From assembly GCA_021773815.1 (NCBI GenBank), contig JAJFJS010000080.1, forward strand, positions 1-64,000: a stretch of 64,000 bases of DNA. Reading direction: 5' to 3'. This document shows positions 41,909-52,014 of the stretch, in pieces. The notes beneath the pieces were generated by a model, which had not been told where the DNA came from, did not search any database, and was given only the letters and a program-made list of their open reading frames with translations. This DNA comes from Gammaproteobacteria bacterium (GTDB lineage: Bacteria; Pseudomonadota; Gammaproteobacteria; Steroidobacterales; GCA-2729495). The position numbers and the translations under genes are program-made. How positions within the stretch are numbered: position 1 is the stretch's first letter; every line of letters begins with the position of its first letter.

Positions 41909-44002
41909 TTACACGTTGCCGAAGCGGCTGCTCGTGCCGATCCAGCGTTCGATCAGCGCGGTTGCCGCATCGGGCGAGGTCTCGAGCAGCGTCCGCGCAA
42001 TCTGTTGCACTGTCGGGGCGAGATCGGCGTCGCGAATCAGGTCGGCGACGCGCAATTGCATCAGCCCGGTCTGGCGCGTGCCGAGTACTTCGCCCGGCCC
42101 GCGTAGCTCGAGGTCACGCTCGGCGACCTCGAACCCGTCGTTGGTCTCGCGCAGTACGCCGATACGGCGCTTGGCCATCGCCGACAGCGGTGAGCGGTAC
42201 AACAGCACGCAGTGGCTCGCATCGCTGCCGCGCCCGACGCGCCCGCGCAACTGGTGCAGCTGTGACAGCCCCAGGCGTTCGGCGTTCTCGATAATCATCA
42301 GCGTCGCCTCGGCGACGTCGACGCCGACCTCGATCACGGTGGTCGCGACGAGCACCTGCGTCTTGCCGGCGGCGAACGCGTGCATGGCGCGTTCCTTGTC
42401 ACCCGGTTTCATGCGGCCGTGAATGAGACCAACGGACAGCTCGGGCAAGGCGTCGGTGAGCAGCGCGTGCATCGACTCGGCAGCCTGTGAGTCTATGACG
42501 TCGGATTCCTCGATCAGCGGGCACACCCAGTAGGCGCGCTGGCCGGCGCGACACGCATCGCGGACGCGCGTCACGATCTCGGCACGACGCTCTTCGGGCA
42601 GCGCGACCGTGCGGACCGGCTGGCGACCGGGCGGCATTTCGCGAATGACGGAGGTATCGAGATCGGCGTAGGCGGTCATCGCCAGCGTCCGCGGAATCGG
42701 GGTCGCGGTCATGACGAGCTGATGCGGCAGCGCTTTGCCGAGCCGGCCTTTTTCCATCAGGCGCAAGCGCTGATGGACGCCGAAGCGATGCTGTTCATCG
42801 ACGATGACGAGCGCGAGGCTGTGATATTCAACGGCCTCCTGGAACAGCGCATGCGTGCCGATGATTACCTCGGCTTCGCCGTCGGCGATCGCGGCGTAGA
42901 CCGTCTCGCGCGCCTTCTTGCGCAGGCTGCCCGACAGCCACGCCACGGTGATGCCAAGCGGTGCCAGCCAGGCGGCAAAGCTGTCGCGATGCTGTTCGCC
43001 GAGCAACTCGGTCGGCGCCATGACGGCGACCTGGTGGCCCTCGGCCACGGCGGCCAGCGCCGCGGCCGCAGCGACCACCGTCTTGCCGCAGCCGACGTCG
43101 CCCTGCACCAGGCGCATCATCGGATGTGCGCCGGCGAGGTCTGCCTCGATGTCATCGAGTGCGGTGCGCTGGTCGCCGGTCAGCTGGAACGGCAGCGATG
43201 CGAGGAAGCGGTCTCGCAGCGCATGTGCGCCGCGCAGCGGGATCGCCGGTTGTGACCGGCTTTGCTCACGGATCCGGCGCAGACTCAGGTGGTGGGCCAG
43301 CATCTCCTCGAGCGCCAGGCGCCGCTGGCCAGGATGCGTGCCGGCGGCGAGCTGGTTCAGGTCGATGTCAGGCGGCGGCCGGTGGACTGTGCGAATCGCC
43401 GTGTCGAGATCGGGCAGACCTTTGGCTGCGGCGATCTGGGCGGGGATCCAGTCCGTGACCAGCGGCAGGCAGCGATCGATCGCCTGCCCCGCGAGGTTGC
43501 GCAGCCGCGCCTGTTGCAGGCCTTCGGTCGTGGGATAGATCGGCGTCAGCCGATCTTCGAGCCCATGTTCACCGGCCGGGCCGAGAATCCGGTACTCGGG
43601 GTGGATCATCTCGATGCCGCCCGGCGCCTTGCGCACCTCGCCGTAGCAGCGCACCCGCTCGCCAGGCTTGAGGCCGGCCTGCTGGGCCCGTGAAAAGTGG
43701 AAGAAACGCAGAGTGAGTTGCCCGCTGCCGTCAGTGATGCGAACCAGCAGCATGCGGCGGCGGCGAAAGGCAACCTCTGCCAGCGCAATGTCGCCCTCGA
43801 CGACGGTGCGCATGCCGGGCAGCGCGGCGCCGAGTGGCGTCAATCTCGTCCGGTCTTCGTAGCGCAGCGGCAGCAGAAACAGCAGGTCGGTCGGGCGCTC
43901 TATATTCAGTCGCGCCAGTCGCTCGGCGAGGGCGGGCCCGACGCCGCGCAAGCCGGTCAGATCGTTCGCCGCGGGTGGCGTGCCGGGCGACGGCGTCTTC
44001 AC
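41909..44002 (-). CDS. recG: ATP-dependent DNA helicase RecG
   Basis: A 697-residue helicase that reverses stalled forks. It has the N-terminal wedge/OB domain, Walker A GDVGCGKTVVA, the DEQH box VDEQHRFGVHQ, motif VI QLRGRVGR and the C-terminal TRG-like end. The start is GTG. Position next to spoT-rpoZ-gmk is the usual gammaproteobacterial order (trmH, often here, is missing). Confidence 0.97.
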   Translation of the reverse strand: MKTPSPGTPPAANDLTGLRGVGPALAERLARLNIERPTDLLFLLPLRYEDRTRLTPLGAALPGMRTVVEGDIALAEVAFRRRRMLLVRITDGSGQLTLRFFHFSRAQQAGLKPGERVRCYGEVRKAPGGIEMIHPEYRILGPAGEHGLEDRLTPIYPTTEGLQQARLRNLAGQAIDRCLPLVTDWIPAQIAAAKGLPDLDTAIRTVHRPPPDIDLNQLAAGTHPGQRRLALEEMLAHHLSLRRIREQSRSQPAIPLRGAHALRDRFLASLPFQLTGDQRTALDDIEADLAGAHPMMRLVQGDVGCGKTVVAAAAALAAVAEGHQVAVMAPTELLGEQHRDSFAAWLAPLGITVAWLSGSLRKKARETVYAAIADGEAEVIIGTHALFQEAVEYHSLALVIVDEQHRFGVHQRLRLMEKGRLGKALPHQLVMTATPIPRTLAMTAYADLDTSVIREMPPGRQPVRTVALPEERRAEIVTRVRDACRAGQRAYWVCPLIEESDVIDSQAAESMHALLTDALPELSVGLIHGRMKPGDKERAMHAFAAGKTQVLVATTVIEVGVDVAEATLMIIENAERLGLSQLHQLRGRVGRGSDASHCVLLYRSPLSAMAKRRIGVLRETNDGFEVAERDLELRGPGEVLGTRQTGLMQLRVADLIRDADLAPTVQQIARTLLETSPDAATALIERWIGTSSRFGNV

Positions 44003-44108
44003 GACCGGTGCCCGGGTGCGTCCGGTAAAACGCGCGGGCGCGCCCGGTGGGGGGCACCATGCAGCTTATTGAAAGGCATGCGCACTGATCGAGCCGTTTG
44101 CCGCCGCG

Positions 44109-44492
44109 TCAGGCGATCAGGATTGCGTCCGCTTCGACGGTCGCCCCGCGCGGCAATGCCGCAACTTCGACGGCCGCGCGTGCCGGGTACGGCTTGGCGA
44201 AATACTCGGCCATGATCTCGTTGACCTTCGCGAAGTGCGCGAGGTCGGTCAGAAATACCGTGATCTTGACGGCACCGGCCAGTGAGCTGCCCGCGCCCTC
44301 GGCGACGGCCCGCAGGTTGTCGAACACCTGGCGGATCTGCTGCTCGACGTCGTCCGCGCCAACCAGTTCGCCGGTCTCTGGGGCCAGCGGGATCTGTCCG
44401 GAAACGAAGACCAGTCCGCCGGCGCGGATGGCCTGGGAATAGGTGCCGATCGCGGCGGGCGCCGCATCGGTGTGAATGGCTGTTCTTTCCAA
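44109..44492 (-). CDS. ridA: RidA family enamine/imine deaminase
   Basis: A 127-residue trimeric protein that hydrolyses reactive 2-aminoacrylate-type enamines. The family pattern is complete: [25 protein letters not shown], the key Arg in [27 protein letters not shown] start is supported by AAGGA about nine bases upstream. It lies between spoT and recG, a common position. Confidence 0.95.
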   Translation of the reverse strand: MERTAIHTDAAPAAIGTYSQAIRAGGLVFVSGQIPLAPETGELVGADDVEQQIRQVFDNLRAVAEGAGSSLAGAVKITVFLTDLAHFAKVNEIMAEYFAKPYPARAAVEVAALPRGATVEADAILIA

Positions 44493-44554
44493 GAATCTAT
44501 CCTTACGTTTCTATTCGCAGTTTCGGGGGAGTCCGGGCACCGGCGCAAACGATC

Positions 44555-46708
44555 TTACGCGCAAGTGCGGGTTATTTTCTTGACGACCGGCATGGACCGG
44601 ATGCGGCGAATAACACTGGCCAGATGGACGCGATCGCGTACCAGCATCAGGATCGTGATGTCCGCGTAGTCCTCTTCGGAGCGTTCGTCGACGGATACCT
44701 GTTCGATATTCGATCCGCTATCGGCGATGCTCGCGGCGATTTCCGCCAGCACCCCGGGCTTGTTCGAGACTTCGACGAGAATCTCGGCCGAAAACTCCCG
44801 GTCGATGTGTTTCTCCCAGTTAACGGCCACCCATTTGTCGGGCTGTTTGCGGAATTCGCTGAGGTTTCCGCAGACATTACGATGCACGATGATGCCGCGA
44901 CCCGCGCTCAGGTAACCCATGACCGCATCGCCCGGAATCGGGCGGCAGCATCGCGCATAGCGAACGACGAGGCTCTCGGTGCCGGCGATCGTGATCGGCG
45001 AGGCGCTCGCCGTGTCGCCATCGGCGGGGGGGGTCTGGAGCAGGATCTTGGCGACGAGCGGCGCGAGGCGCTCGCCGAGGCCGATCTTTTCGAACAGCTC
45101 GCCGCTATCGGCCATGCTGAAATCGCTCAGCACGGTTTGCATGCGCCGGCGGCTGGTCCGGCGCAATGAACTGCCGGCGTCACGCAGTGACTGATTCAGC
45201 AGTCGCCGGCCCAGTTCGCGCGCCTCGTCATGCTGCAGGTTCTTCAGGAATTGGCGGATGCTGTACCGCGCCTTGGCCGTGACGACGAAATTCACCCAGC
45301 GCGGGTCCGGGTTTGCGCTCTTGGCCGTGATGATCTCGACAGTCTGCCCGTTCTTGATCGTCGTGCGCAGCGGCACGAGGCGGCGGTCGATCTTGGCCGC
45401 CACGCACCGATTGCCGACATCGGTGTGCACCGTGTAGGCAAAATCGACGCACGTTGCGCCGCGCGGCAGGCGCAGGATTGCGCCCTTCGGCGTGAAGACA
45501 TAAACATTGTCGGGGAACAGGTTGACCTTGACGTGTTCCATGAATTCTTCGGAATTGGCCGCCGACTGCATCTCGCTGATGCTCGCCAGCCATTCGCGCG
45601 CGCGTACCTGCGGCGGGATGATCTGCTTGTCCGTCGCCTTGTACTGCCAGTGCGCAGCGATGCCGCTCTCGGCGACCCGGTTCATGCGTTCGGTACGGAT
45701 CTGCACCTCGATCGGGATGCCGCCGGGGCCGAGCAGCGTCGTATGCAGAGACTCGTAACCGTTGACGCGCGGTATCGCGATGAAATCCTTGAAGCGTCCG
45801 GGCACGGGTTTGTAGAGCTTGTGCGCGATACCCAGCGCCCGGTAACAGTCGCCCGGTGACTGCACGATGATTCGAAACCCGAAGACGTCGGCGATCTCGC
45901 TGAGCGAGCGCCGCTTCTCCATCATCTTGCGATAGATGCTGTACAGATTCTTCTGGCGTCCGTGGACCTGATTTTCGATGTCGGCTTCATTGAGCGCGCC
46001 GGCGAGCCGGTCGGATATCTTGCGCACGAGCTGGCGCTGGTTGCCGCGCGCCTTCCTGACTGCCTTGTCGAGCACGCGGAAACGATACGGGTGGGCGAAC
46101 TGGAAGCCGAGCGACTCGAGTTCGGTTTTCAGTGAATAGACGCCGAGCCGGTTGGCGATCGGCGCATAGATTTCCAGTGTTTCGCGCGCGATGCGGTGCT
46201 GCTTGTCTGCCGGCAGCGCATAGAGCGTCTGCATGTTGTGCAGACGGTCGGCCAGTTTCAGCAGGATGACGCGGATATCTTCGACCATCGCGAGCATCAT
46301 CTTGCGGAAGCTCTCGACCTGGGCTTCGGTGCGTGAATCGAATGACAGGCGGTCGAGCTTGCTGACGCCGTCGACGATGCCGGCGATCTCGGCGCCGAAG
46401 CGTGCTTCGATCTGTTCCTTGGCCATCGGCGTGTCCTCGATGACGTCGTGCATCAGCGCGGCGGCGATGCTCTGATAATCGAGGTGCAGGTCAGCGAGGA
46501 TGCCGGCAACGGCAACCGGGTGGGTGATATACGGCTCGCCGGAATAGCGGCGCTGCCCTTCGTGAGCCTGGGCGCCGAATTCATAGGCGTCAACGACGAT
46601 GTCGAGCTGGCTTGGCGGCAGGTAACTGAGCCTGGACAACAGGCTCTTGAGGCCCGCGCCACGGCGGGCGATCGGCAGATGGCTCAGGATTGATGCCGCA
46701 TAGTCCAT
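44555..46708 (-). CDS. spoT: Bifunctional (p)ppGpp synthetase/hydrolase SpoT
   Basis: A 717-residue RelA/SpoT protein controlling (p)ppGpp. The HD hydrolase domain has the metal motif HDVIEDT near residue 88. The synthetase domain shows GRFKDFIAIPRVNGYESLHT and EVQIRT. TGS and ACT domains follow (VFTPKGAILRLP; AEILVEVSNKPGVLAEIAA). It is downstream of rpoZ and gmk, as in E. coli. Confidence 0.97.
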   Translation of the reverse strand: MDYAASILSHLPIARRGAGLKSLLSRLSYLPPSQLDIVVDAYEFGAQAHEGQRRYSGEPYITHPVAVAGILADLHLDYQSIAAALMHDVIEDTPMAKEQIEARFGAEIAGIVDGVSKLDRLSFDSRTEAQVESFRKMMLAMVEDIRVILLKLADRLHNMQTLYALPADKQHRIARETLEIYAPIANRLGVYSLKTELESLGFQFAHPYRFRVLDKAVRKARGNQRQLVRKISDRLAGALNEADIENQVHGRQKNLYSIYRKMMEKRRSLSEIADVFGFRIIVQSPGDCYRALGIAHKLYKPVPGRFKDFIAIPRVNGYESLHTTLLGPGGIPIEVQIRTERMNRVAESGIAAHWQYKATDKQIIPPQVRAREWLASISEMQSAANSEEFMEHVKVNLFPDNVYVFTPKGAILRLPRGATCVDFAYTVHTDVGNRCVAAKIDRRLVPLRTTIKNGQTVEIITAKSANPDPRWVNFVVTAKARYSIRQFLKNLQHDEARELGRRLLNQSLRDAGSSLRRTSRRRMQTVLSDFSMADSGELFEKIGLGERLAPLVAKILLQTPPADGDTASASPITIAGTESLVVRYARCCRPIPGDAVMGYLSAGRGIIVHRNVCGNLSEFRKQPDKWVAVNWEKHIDREFSAEILVEVSNKPGVLAEIAASIADSGSNIEQVSVDERSEEDYADITILMLVRDRVHLASVIRRIRSMPVVKKITRTCA

Positions 46709-46796
46709 GCGTCGATTCTACCGTACCGGCGGCAGGTGACCGGCGGCCCGCCGGTCATGGACATAATGCATTGCGCGCCGCGGCGGCGCGCACGGG

Positions 46797-47105
46797 TCAG
46801 ATGGCGCGTTCGTCGCCCGGGGTGCTCGACAATGAGGACGGCAGCGGCGCTTCGGCCAGCAGGCGTTCGGCCTCTTCGTTGCTCAGCAGGTCTTCGTCCG
46901 GCTGGGCGATTTCCTCAAGGATCTTTTCGTTGATCAGGCCCTCGGCAATCTCCCGCAACGCAACAACCGTCGGCTTGTCGTTCTCCCATGGCACGAGCGG
47001 CTCGGCGCCGTTTGCCAGCCGGCGCGCGCGCTTGGAGGCGACGATAACGAGATCGAACAGGTTATCGACCTGGTGCATGCAATCTTCGACGGTAATTCTG
47101 GCCAT
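46797..47105 (-). CDS. rpoZ: RNA polymerase omega subunit
   Basis: A 102-residue protein with the omega core ([43 protein letters not shown]). It binds the beta-prime subunit and contributes to ppGpp binding, which fits its place beside spoT. The acidic C-terminal tail is longer than in some relatives. Confidence 0.96.
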   Translation of the reverse strand: MARITVEDCMHQVDNLFDLVIVASKRARRLANGAEPLVPWENDKPTVVALREIAEGLINEKILEEIAQPDEDLLSNEEAERLLAEAPLPSSLSSTPGDERAI

Positions 47106-47189
47106 GCCTCTAATCCATTGGCTGACGGGGACCGCGTAGCCTAGTCGGTTGCCGGGGCAATAGCAACGCTCGGCCCCGTCATCCGTCTG

Positions 47190-47819
47190 CTACGCAGAGC
47201 CTGCCAGCAACCGCGTCACGCGCGCGGCGGTGCCGGGATCGTCGGTGCCGGTGGTGGTGGACTGGCCGGCCAAGATGGCGAGCAGGTCCGCCGTGGCCCG
47301 GTCGAGATCGTCGTTGACGACGACGTGGTCGAACTCGCGCCAGTGCCCCATGTCGCCGGTCGCCTCGGCCAGGCGCCGGGCGATCACGGTCTCGCTGTCG
47401 GTCTGCCGTCCCCGCAGACGGCGTTCGAGTTCCTGCATCGATGGCGGCAGGATGAAGATGCTCAGACAGTCCGGGTCGTTGGTCATGACCTGTCGCGCGC
47501 CCTGCCAGTCGATTTCCAGCAGCACATCGTGGCCGGCCGCACACAGGTCGTGCACCTGTTGCCGCCCGGTGCCGTAGCACTTGCCAAACACTTGCGCATG
47601 TTCGAGGAATGCACCGTCGTCGCGCATACGATCGAAAGCCTGCTGGCTCACGAAGAAATAATCTGCCCCGTCGCGCTCGCCGACACGCGGTTCGCGCGTC
47701 GTAAACGAGATCGAAAATTTCAGATCCCCCCGTGCCTCGATGACACGCCGGACGAGCGTCGTCTTACCGGCGCCGGACGGCGCCGAGATGACGAATAATC
47801 GACCGGGCTGCATGGTCAT
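47190..47819 (-). CDS. gmk: Guanylate kinase
   Basis: A 209-residue enzyme making GDP from GMP. P-loop SAPSGAGKTTLVRR, GMP-binding FSISFTTREPRVGERDGADYFFV and lid RLRGRQTDSETVIARRL are intact. Lies 84 bases upstream of rpoZ. A Met at residue 3 is an alternative start. Confidence 0.97.
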   Translation of the reverse strand: MTMQPGRLFVISAPSGAGKTTLVRRVIEARGDLKFSISFTTREPRVGERDGADYFFVSQQAFDRMRDDGAFLEHAQVFGKCYGTGRQQVHDLCAAGHDVLLEIDWQGARQVMTNDPDCLSIFILPPSMQELERRLRGRQTDSETVIARRLAEATGDMGHWREFDHVVVNDDLDRATADLLAILAGQSTTTGTDDPGTAARVTRLLAGSA

Positions 47820-47885
47820 GTACGGGCGTGTCGAAGGTGGATGGATTGCGGATCGTTCACTGGTAGGGTCGCGGCCGTGCGCTGG

Positions 47886-48752
47886 TTATTCCACGTTTTG
47901 GACCTGTTCGCGCATCTGCTCGATGACGACTTTGAGGTCGACGGCGGCCTGTGTCGTTTCGGTGTCCGCCGACTTGGAGCCGAGCGTGTTGGCTTCGCGA
48001 TTGAGTTCCTGCATCAGGAAATCCAGGCGCCGGCCGACCGGTTCGTCTGCCGCCAGTGCGTTGCGAACTTCGTCGACATGCGCATCGAGGCGATCGAGTT
48101 CTTCGCTAACGTCGAGCTTCTGCGCGATGATCGCCAGTTCCTGCTCGAGCCGGTCGGGATCGATTTGCGCGTTCAGAGATTCGACCTTCTGCTCGAGTCG
48201 GCCGCGGATTTCCGTCAGCACCGCCGGCAGGCGTACACGGACTCCGTCCGCAAGCGTCAGGACATCTGCACAACGGCCGTCGATCATTGTATGGATACGC
48301 GCACCTTCGCGGGCACGCGTTTCCGCCAGTTGATCGATCGCGTTGACGAGCGCGTCGGTCACGGCGGGGAACATCGTCTCGGGTTCGATCTGCTCTTCCT
48401 CGACGACGCCGGGCATGCGCAGGATGACGGCCGGGCTGATCGCCGCCGGCGCCTGCAGCATCGCGGCCAGTTCTTCCAGCTGTCCGATGACCTGCCGCGC
48501 CTGTTCGACATTGATGTGCGTCGTTACCGGCTGGTCGGGCCGGCGCCGGATCGACAGCGACACATCGACCTTGCCGCGCTTCAGCCGGGCCGCGACGATA
48601 TCGCGCAGCGCCTGTTCCAGCGCGCGGAATCCTTCCGGCAGTTTGAACTGGACATCGAGGTAGCGGTGATTGACCGAGCGAATCTCGATCTGCAACTGGC
48701 CGTCCGGGGTCTGTGCCTCGGTACGGCCGAATCCTGTCATGCTGTTGATCAT
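47886..48752 (-). CDS. yicC: YicC family endoribonuclease-like protein
   Basis: A 288-residue protein starting MINSMTGFGRTEAQ, the family start; the 19-residue longer frame is discarded. The N-terminal YicC domain and the C-terminal DUF1732 segment (QELAIIAQKLDVSEELDRLDAHVDE, LDFLMQELNREANTLGSKS) are clear. YicC members have been described as RNases. It is upstream of gmk. Confidence 0.95.
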   Translation of the reverse strand: MINSMTGFGRTEAQTPDGQLQIEIRSVNHRYLDVQFKLPEGFRALEQALRDIVAARLKRGKVDVSLSIRRRPDQPVTTHINVEQARQVIGQLEELAAMLQAPAAISPAVILRMPGVVEEEQIEPETMFPAVTDALVNAIDQLAETRAREGARIHTMIDGRCADVLTLADGVRVRLPAVLTEIRGRLEQKVESLNAQIDPDRLEQELAIIAQKLDVSEELDRLDAHVDEVRNALAADEPVGRRLDFLMQELNREANTLGSKSADTETTQAAVDLKVVIEQMREQVQNVE

Positions 48753-48974
48753 CGGTGGCGATTCAATGCCGGGATCGGGCGCCGGCTTGTCGAGCGCGTA
48801 TGATGCCACGCCCGCCGCGTGAGGTCAGTTGCTCCGGCGAGCAGACACGGCGCACGTTTCCGGCAAAAATCGGATGCAACGGTGTAGCCGGGAGCTTACA
48901 CTGGCCGGCCATGGCGAACGCGCCACTGATTTCAGTGCGGCGACATTACGCCCAGTCAGAACCAATACCGGGGA

Positions 48975-49721
48975 ATGAGTTTGCAGATCGAGTATGCGGA
49001 GCTGAGCCTGATCGGCGGCCGCGAAGAGAATCAGGATCGCGTGCTGGTGGCGACCGGCAACGATGCGGCGCTGGTCGTCGTCATCGACGGCATGGGGGGG
49101 CATTCGGACGGCGCCCGCGCGGCGGAGGTTGCGAGCCAGACCATCGGCCAGGCGTTTGAGCAGATTTCTCATCCCGTCTTCGACCCTCAGGGATTCATGC
49201 ACCTGGCGATCGGCCAGGCGCACCGCAACCTCGTCGCCCTCGGCGACGGTCTCAGTGTCGAGGTGCGGCCGCGGGCGACCTGTGTGACCTGTCTCGTGCA
49301 GGACGGGGCAGCCTTCTGGGGGCATGTCGGCGACAGCCGCCTGTACCTGATCCGCGGCCGAAAAGTGCTGGATCGCACGCGCGATCACAGCCATGTCGAG
49401 TTGCTGCTGCAGGAAGGTCTGATCACCGAGGAAGAGATCATCGACCACCCGATGCGCAACTTCGTCGAGTGTTGTCTCGGCGGCGACGTCACGTTGCCGG
49501 GCATGAACATCACCAACCAGAAGAAACTGCAACCCGGCGATACGCTGCTGGCATGCACGGACGGCTTCTGGTCTGGGCTGACGGACGAGGCCATCGGCGA
49601 GCTCGGCAGCGCGGAGCGACCGCTGGCGGACGAGTTGCAACGCCTCGGCGAACTCGCGGTCCGAACCTCCGGGCAATTTGCCGACAACACATCGGCCGTC
49701 GCCTTGCGCTGGCTGGGATGA
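48975..49721 (+). CDS. PP2C family Ser/Thr protein phosphatase
   Basis: A 248-residue metal-dependent phosphatase. Motifs: REENQD, VIDGMGGHSDG, WGHVGDSRLYLIR, LACTDGFW and DNTSAVAL. All metal-binding Asp residues are present. In relatives it pairs with Stk1-type kinases, none of which is in the window. It opens a plus-strand run with rph, 36 bases downstream. Confidence 0.93.
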   Translation: MSLQIEYAELSLIGGREENQDRVLVATGNDAALVVVIDGMGGHSDGARAAEVASQTIGQAFEQISHPVFDPQGFMHLAIGQAHRNLVALGDGLSVEVRPRATCVTCLVQDGAAFWGHVGDSRLYLIRGRKVLDRTRDHSHVELLLQEGLITEEEIIDHPMRNFVECCLGGDVTLPGMNITNQKKLQPGDTLLACTDGFWSGLTDEAIGELGSAERPLADELQRLGELAVRTSGQFADNTSAVALRWLG

Positions 49722-49757
49722 GCCATCGATGACCGGGCGAGACGACCAAAGGACGAG

Positions 49758-50510
49758 ATGATGAGTACAGGGACGACCAAACGACCGAGCGGAAGAACGA
49801 GCGACGCGATGCGACCGGTGCGTTTCGAACCGGGCTACACGATGCATGCGCCCGGATCGGTGCTGGCCGAGTTCGGCGACACGCGGGTCCTGTGCACGGC
49901 GAGCATCGAGGCAAGCGTACCGCGGTTCCTGCGTGGCAAGGGCAGCGGATGGGTCACGGCCGAATACGGGATGTTGCCCGGTGCGACGCACAGCCGATCA
50001 GCGCGCGAGGCGAGCCGCGGCCGACAATCAGGCCGTACGCAGGAAATCCAGCGGCTGATCGGCCGGTCGTTGCGTGCCGTCATTGACCTTGAGGCGCTCG
50101 GCGAGCGCACGATCACGCTGGACTGCGATGTGCTGCAGGCCGACGGCGGCACCCGGACCGCTTCGATTTCCGGCGCCTGGGTCGCACTGATGCTGGCCAT
50201 TGACGGGCTGCGTCGTGAGCGACGGCTGGCCAGTGATCCGTTGCACGGGCAAGTCGCTGCCGTGTCCGTCGGGATCTACAATGGCGCCCCGGTGCTGGAC
50301 CTGGACTATGCCGAAGACTCGATGGCCGAGACGGACATGAATGTCGTCATGAAAGATGCGGCGACATTTATCGAGGTGCAGGGCACCGCTGAGGGCCACG
50401 CCTTTCGGCGCGAGGAGCTCGATGCGTTGCTCGACCTGGCGACGGCCGGCATCCATGATATCCAGGCGGCGCAAAACCTGGCGCTGGATGCGTGGCGAGC
50501 AGCGCAATAG
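49758..50510 (+). CDS. rph: Ribonuclease PH
   Basis: A 250-residue phosphorolytic 3' exoribonuclease that trims tRNA. Recognisable parts: [28 protein letters not shown], the phosphate-binding Arg region [19 protein letters not shown], and [28 protein letters not shown] precedes the first ATG. The length is normal. Confidence 0.96.
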   Translation: MMSTGTTKRPSGRTSDAMRPVRFEPGYTMHAPGSVLAEFGDTRVLCTASIEASVPRFLRGKGSGWVTAEYGMLPGATHSRSAREASRGRQSGRTQEIQRLIGRSLRAVIDLEALGERTITLDCDVLQADGGTRTASISGAWVALMLAIDGLRRERRLASDPLHGQVAAVSVGIYNGAPVLDLDYAEDSMAETDMNVVMKDAATFIEVQGTAEGHAFRREELDALLDLATAGIHDIQAAQNLALDAWRAAQ

Positions 50511-50583
50511 CAAAGCGTGACCGGTTACGGCGTCGAGCCGCCGGTTTCTCGTCCCAATATTAATCTGCTGAACGGTTAATCCT

Positions 50584-51225
50584 GTGAACACCATCGAGAC
50601 CGGGACGGATACGCGGACGGGCCAGGACCGGCGCCGCGTGGTACTGGCGACGGGCAACCGGGGCAAACTGCGCGAATTGCAGGCGCTGCTGGGCACGGCG
50701 TACGAACTGGTGCCGCAGTCCGACCTGGGCGTCATCGATATCGAAGAGACCGGCACGACGTTCACCGAGAACGCGTTGCTCAAGGCACGGCATGCAGCCG
50801 CGACTACCGGCCTGCCGGCGATTGCCGATGATTCCGGGCTTGAGGTCGACGCACTGGACGGTGCGCCCGGGGTCCGGTCCGCGCGCTACGCCGGCGTCGC
50901 CGCAACGGATGCCGACAACAACGCGAAACTGCTCCGGGCGCTCGACGGGTTGCCGGCCGCTGCGCGAACGGCCCGGTTTCGCAGCGTCATCGTTTATGTC
51001 GCCGCTGCCGATGATCCCGAGCCGTTGATTGCCGAGGGCGTCTGGGCGGGACGGATCCTCGATGCGCCGCGCGGCGCGGGCGGGTTCGGCTACGACCCAT
51101 TGTTTTTCGACGGCGCGGCCGGCGGCACGGGCGCGGAACTCGAGCCGGCCGCGAAGAACCGCGTCAGCCATCGCGGCCATGCGGCGCGGCAACTCGGTGC
51201 GCTGCTCACCGAGCGGGGTCGGTGA
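50584..51225 (+). CDS. rdgB: XTP/dITP diphosphatase (RdgB/HAM1)
   Basis: A 213-residue nucleotide-pool cleaner that removes dITP and XTP. GTG start; the core begins RRRVVLATGNRGKLRELQALL and has IADDSGLEVDAL and GGFGYDPLFF. An N-terminal extension of about 15 residues precedes the core, so a later start cannot be excluded. It lies 73 bases after rph and before the DnaA-box region. Confidence 0.94.
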   Translation: MNTIETGTDTRTGQDRRRVVLATGNRGKLRELQALLGTAYELVPQSDLGVIDIEETGTTFTENALLKARHAAATTGLPAIADDSGLEVDALDGAPGVRSARYAGVAATDADNNAKLLRALDGLPAAARTARFRSVIVYVAAADDPEPLIAEGVWAGRILDAPRGAGGFGYDPLFFDGAAGGTGAELEPAAKNRVSHRGHAARQLGALLTERGR

Positions 51226-51549
51226 TGGAATCTGGACTGAGTTTATGCACAACGGACCGGGTTTTCCGTAATTTCATACGGATATGGCCCCGGAGGTTAG
51301 ATCGTTTACCGTATATGAGCCATAAGTATTTGTTTTATATCGGAAACAAGAATTTGGTTAAATCTTATGCAAAATAGGGTTTTTCCTTGCTTGGCCGGTT
51401 CTTAGCGTCGGATCGCCAATATCATCCACAGAGTTATCCACACTTTTTGTGGATAATGCCGACCCGCTTGCGAGTCCTTCCGGCAGGCGTTATCCTTCCG
51501 CGCCCTTTCGCACAGTTCGCCGCTGCCTCAGCCAGTCGAGAAACAAACA
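51226..51549 (+). promoter_or_regulatory. AT-rich region with a cluster of DnaA boxes (candidate origin or DnaA-controlled site)
   Basis: Perfect TTATNCACA boxes are at 51243-51251 (TTATGCACA), 51434-51442 (TTATCCACA) and, reversed, 51448-51456 (TGTGGATAA). One-mismatch copies are at 51365-51373 (TTATGCAAA) and 51422-51430 (TCATCCACA). Between them (about 51300-51380) the DNA is much more AT-rich than the flanks, as an unwinding element would be. It sits between rdgB and rpmE, near but not at a switch of dominant gene orientation (about 48.9 kb). It could instead be a DnaA-titrating or transcriptional site. Confidence 0.6.
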
Positions 51550-51750
51550 ATGAAGCCCGAAATCCATCCGTCGTACCAGGAAATCAAGGTCGTTTGCAGC
51601 TGCGGCAACGAGTTTCAGACTAAGTCCACGCTGACCGGCGAACTGCATATCGACGTGTGTTCGTCGTGCCATCCGTTCTACACGGGGACGCAGAAGATTG
51701 TCGATACCGCGGGTCGGGTCGACAAGTTCCGCCGCAAATACGGTATGTAG
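51550..51750 (+). CDS. rpmE: Ribosomal protein L31
   Basis: A 66-residue zinc-binding (C+) L31. The four Cys ligands are C16, C18, C37 and C40 ([17 protein letters not shown]). It begins MKPEIHPSY, as usual. It is alone, downstream of the DnaA-box region. Confidence 0.97.
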   Translation: MKPEIHPSYQEIKVVCSCGNEFQTKSTLTGELHIDVCSSCHPFYTGTQKIVDTAGRVDKFRRKYGM

Positions 51751-51839
51751 GCTGCGCTGATCCGTCCGCTCGAGGCTGCCCGCACGGGTGCCGGGGTTGT
51801 AGGGGATAACCCCACCTGTGCAGATTTTGCTGCGTCACT

Positions 51840-51845
51840 TATAAT
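51840..51845 (+). promoter_or_regulatory. Candidate -10 element of the gltA promoter
   Basis: A perfect TATAAT lies about 170 bases before gltA. The hexamer 17 bases upstream (TGTGCA) is a poor -35 match. The remaining 264-bp rpmE-gltA gap shows no gene. Confidence 0.4.
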
Positions 51846-52014
51846 AGCCCGCCCCTCCCTTGGGATGATGAGCTCGAGGCCCTGTCTCGCGCCGGTTCCG
51901 TGTCGTCCTGTTCGTCGGTCTGTCGCGGACTGATCAGGCTCAGGAATTCATTACGCAAGTACCGGGCGCAGGTGGGGGATGCCGCGTGTCCATACAGGAG
52001 CCGAACAAACGACT

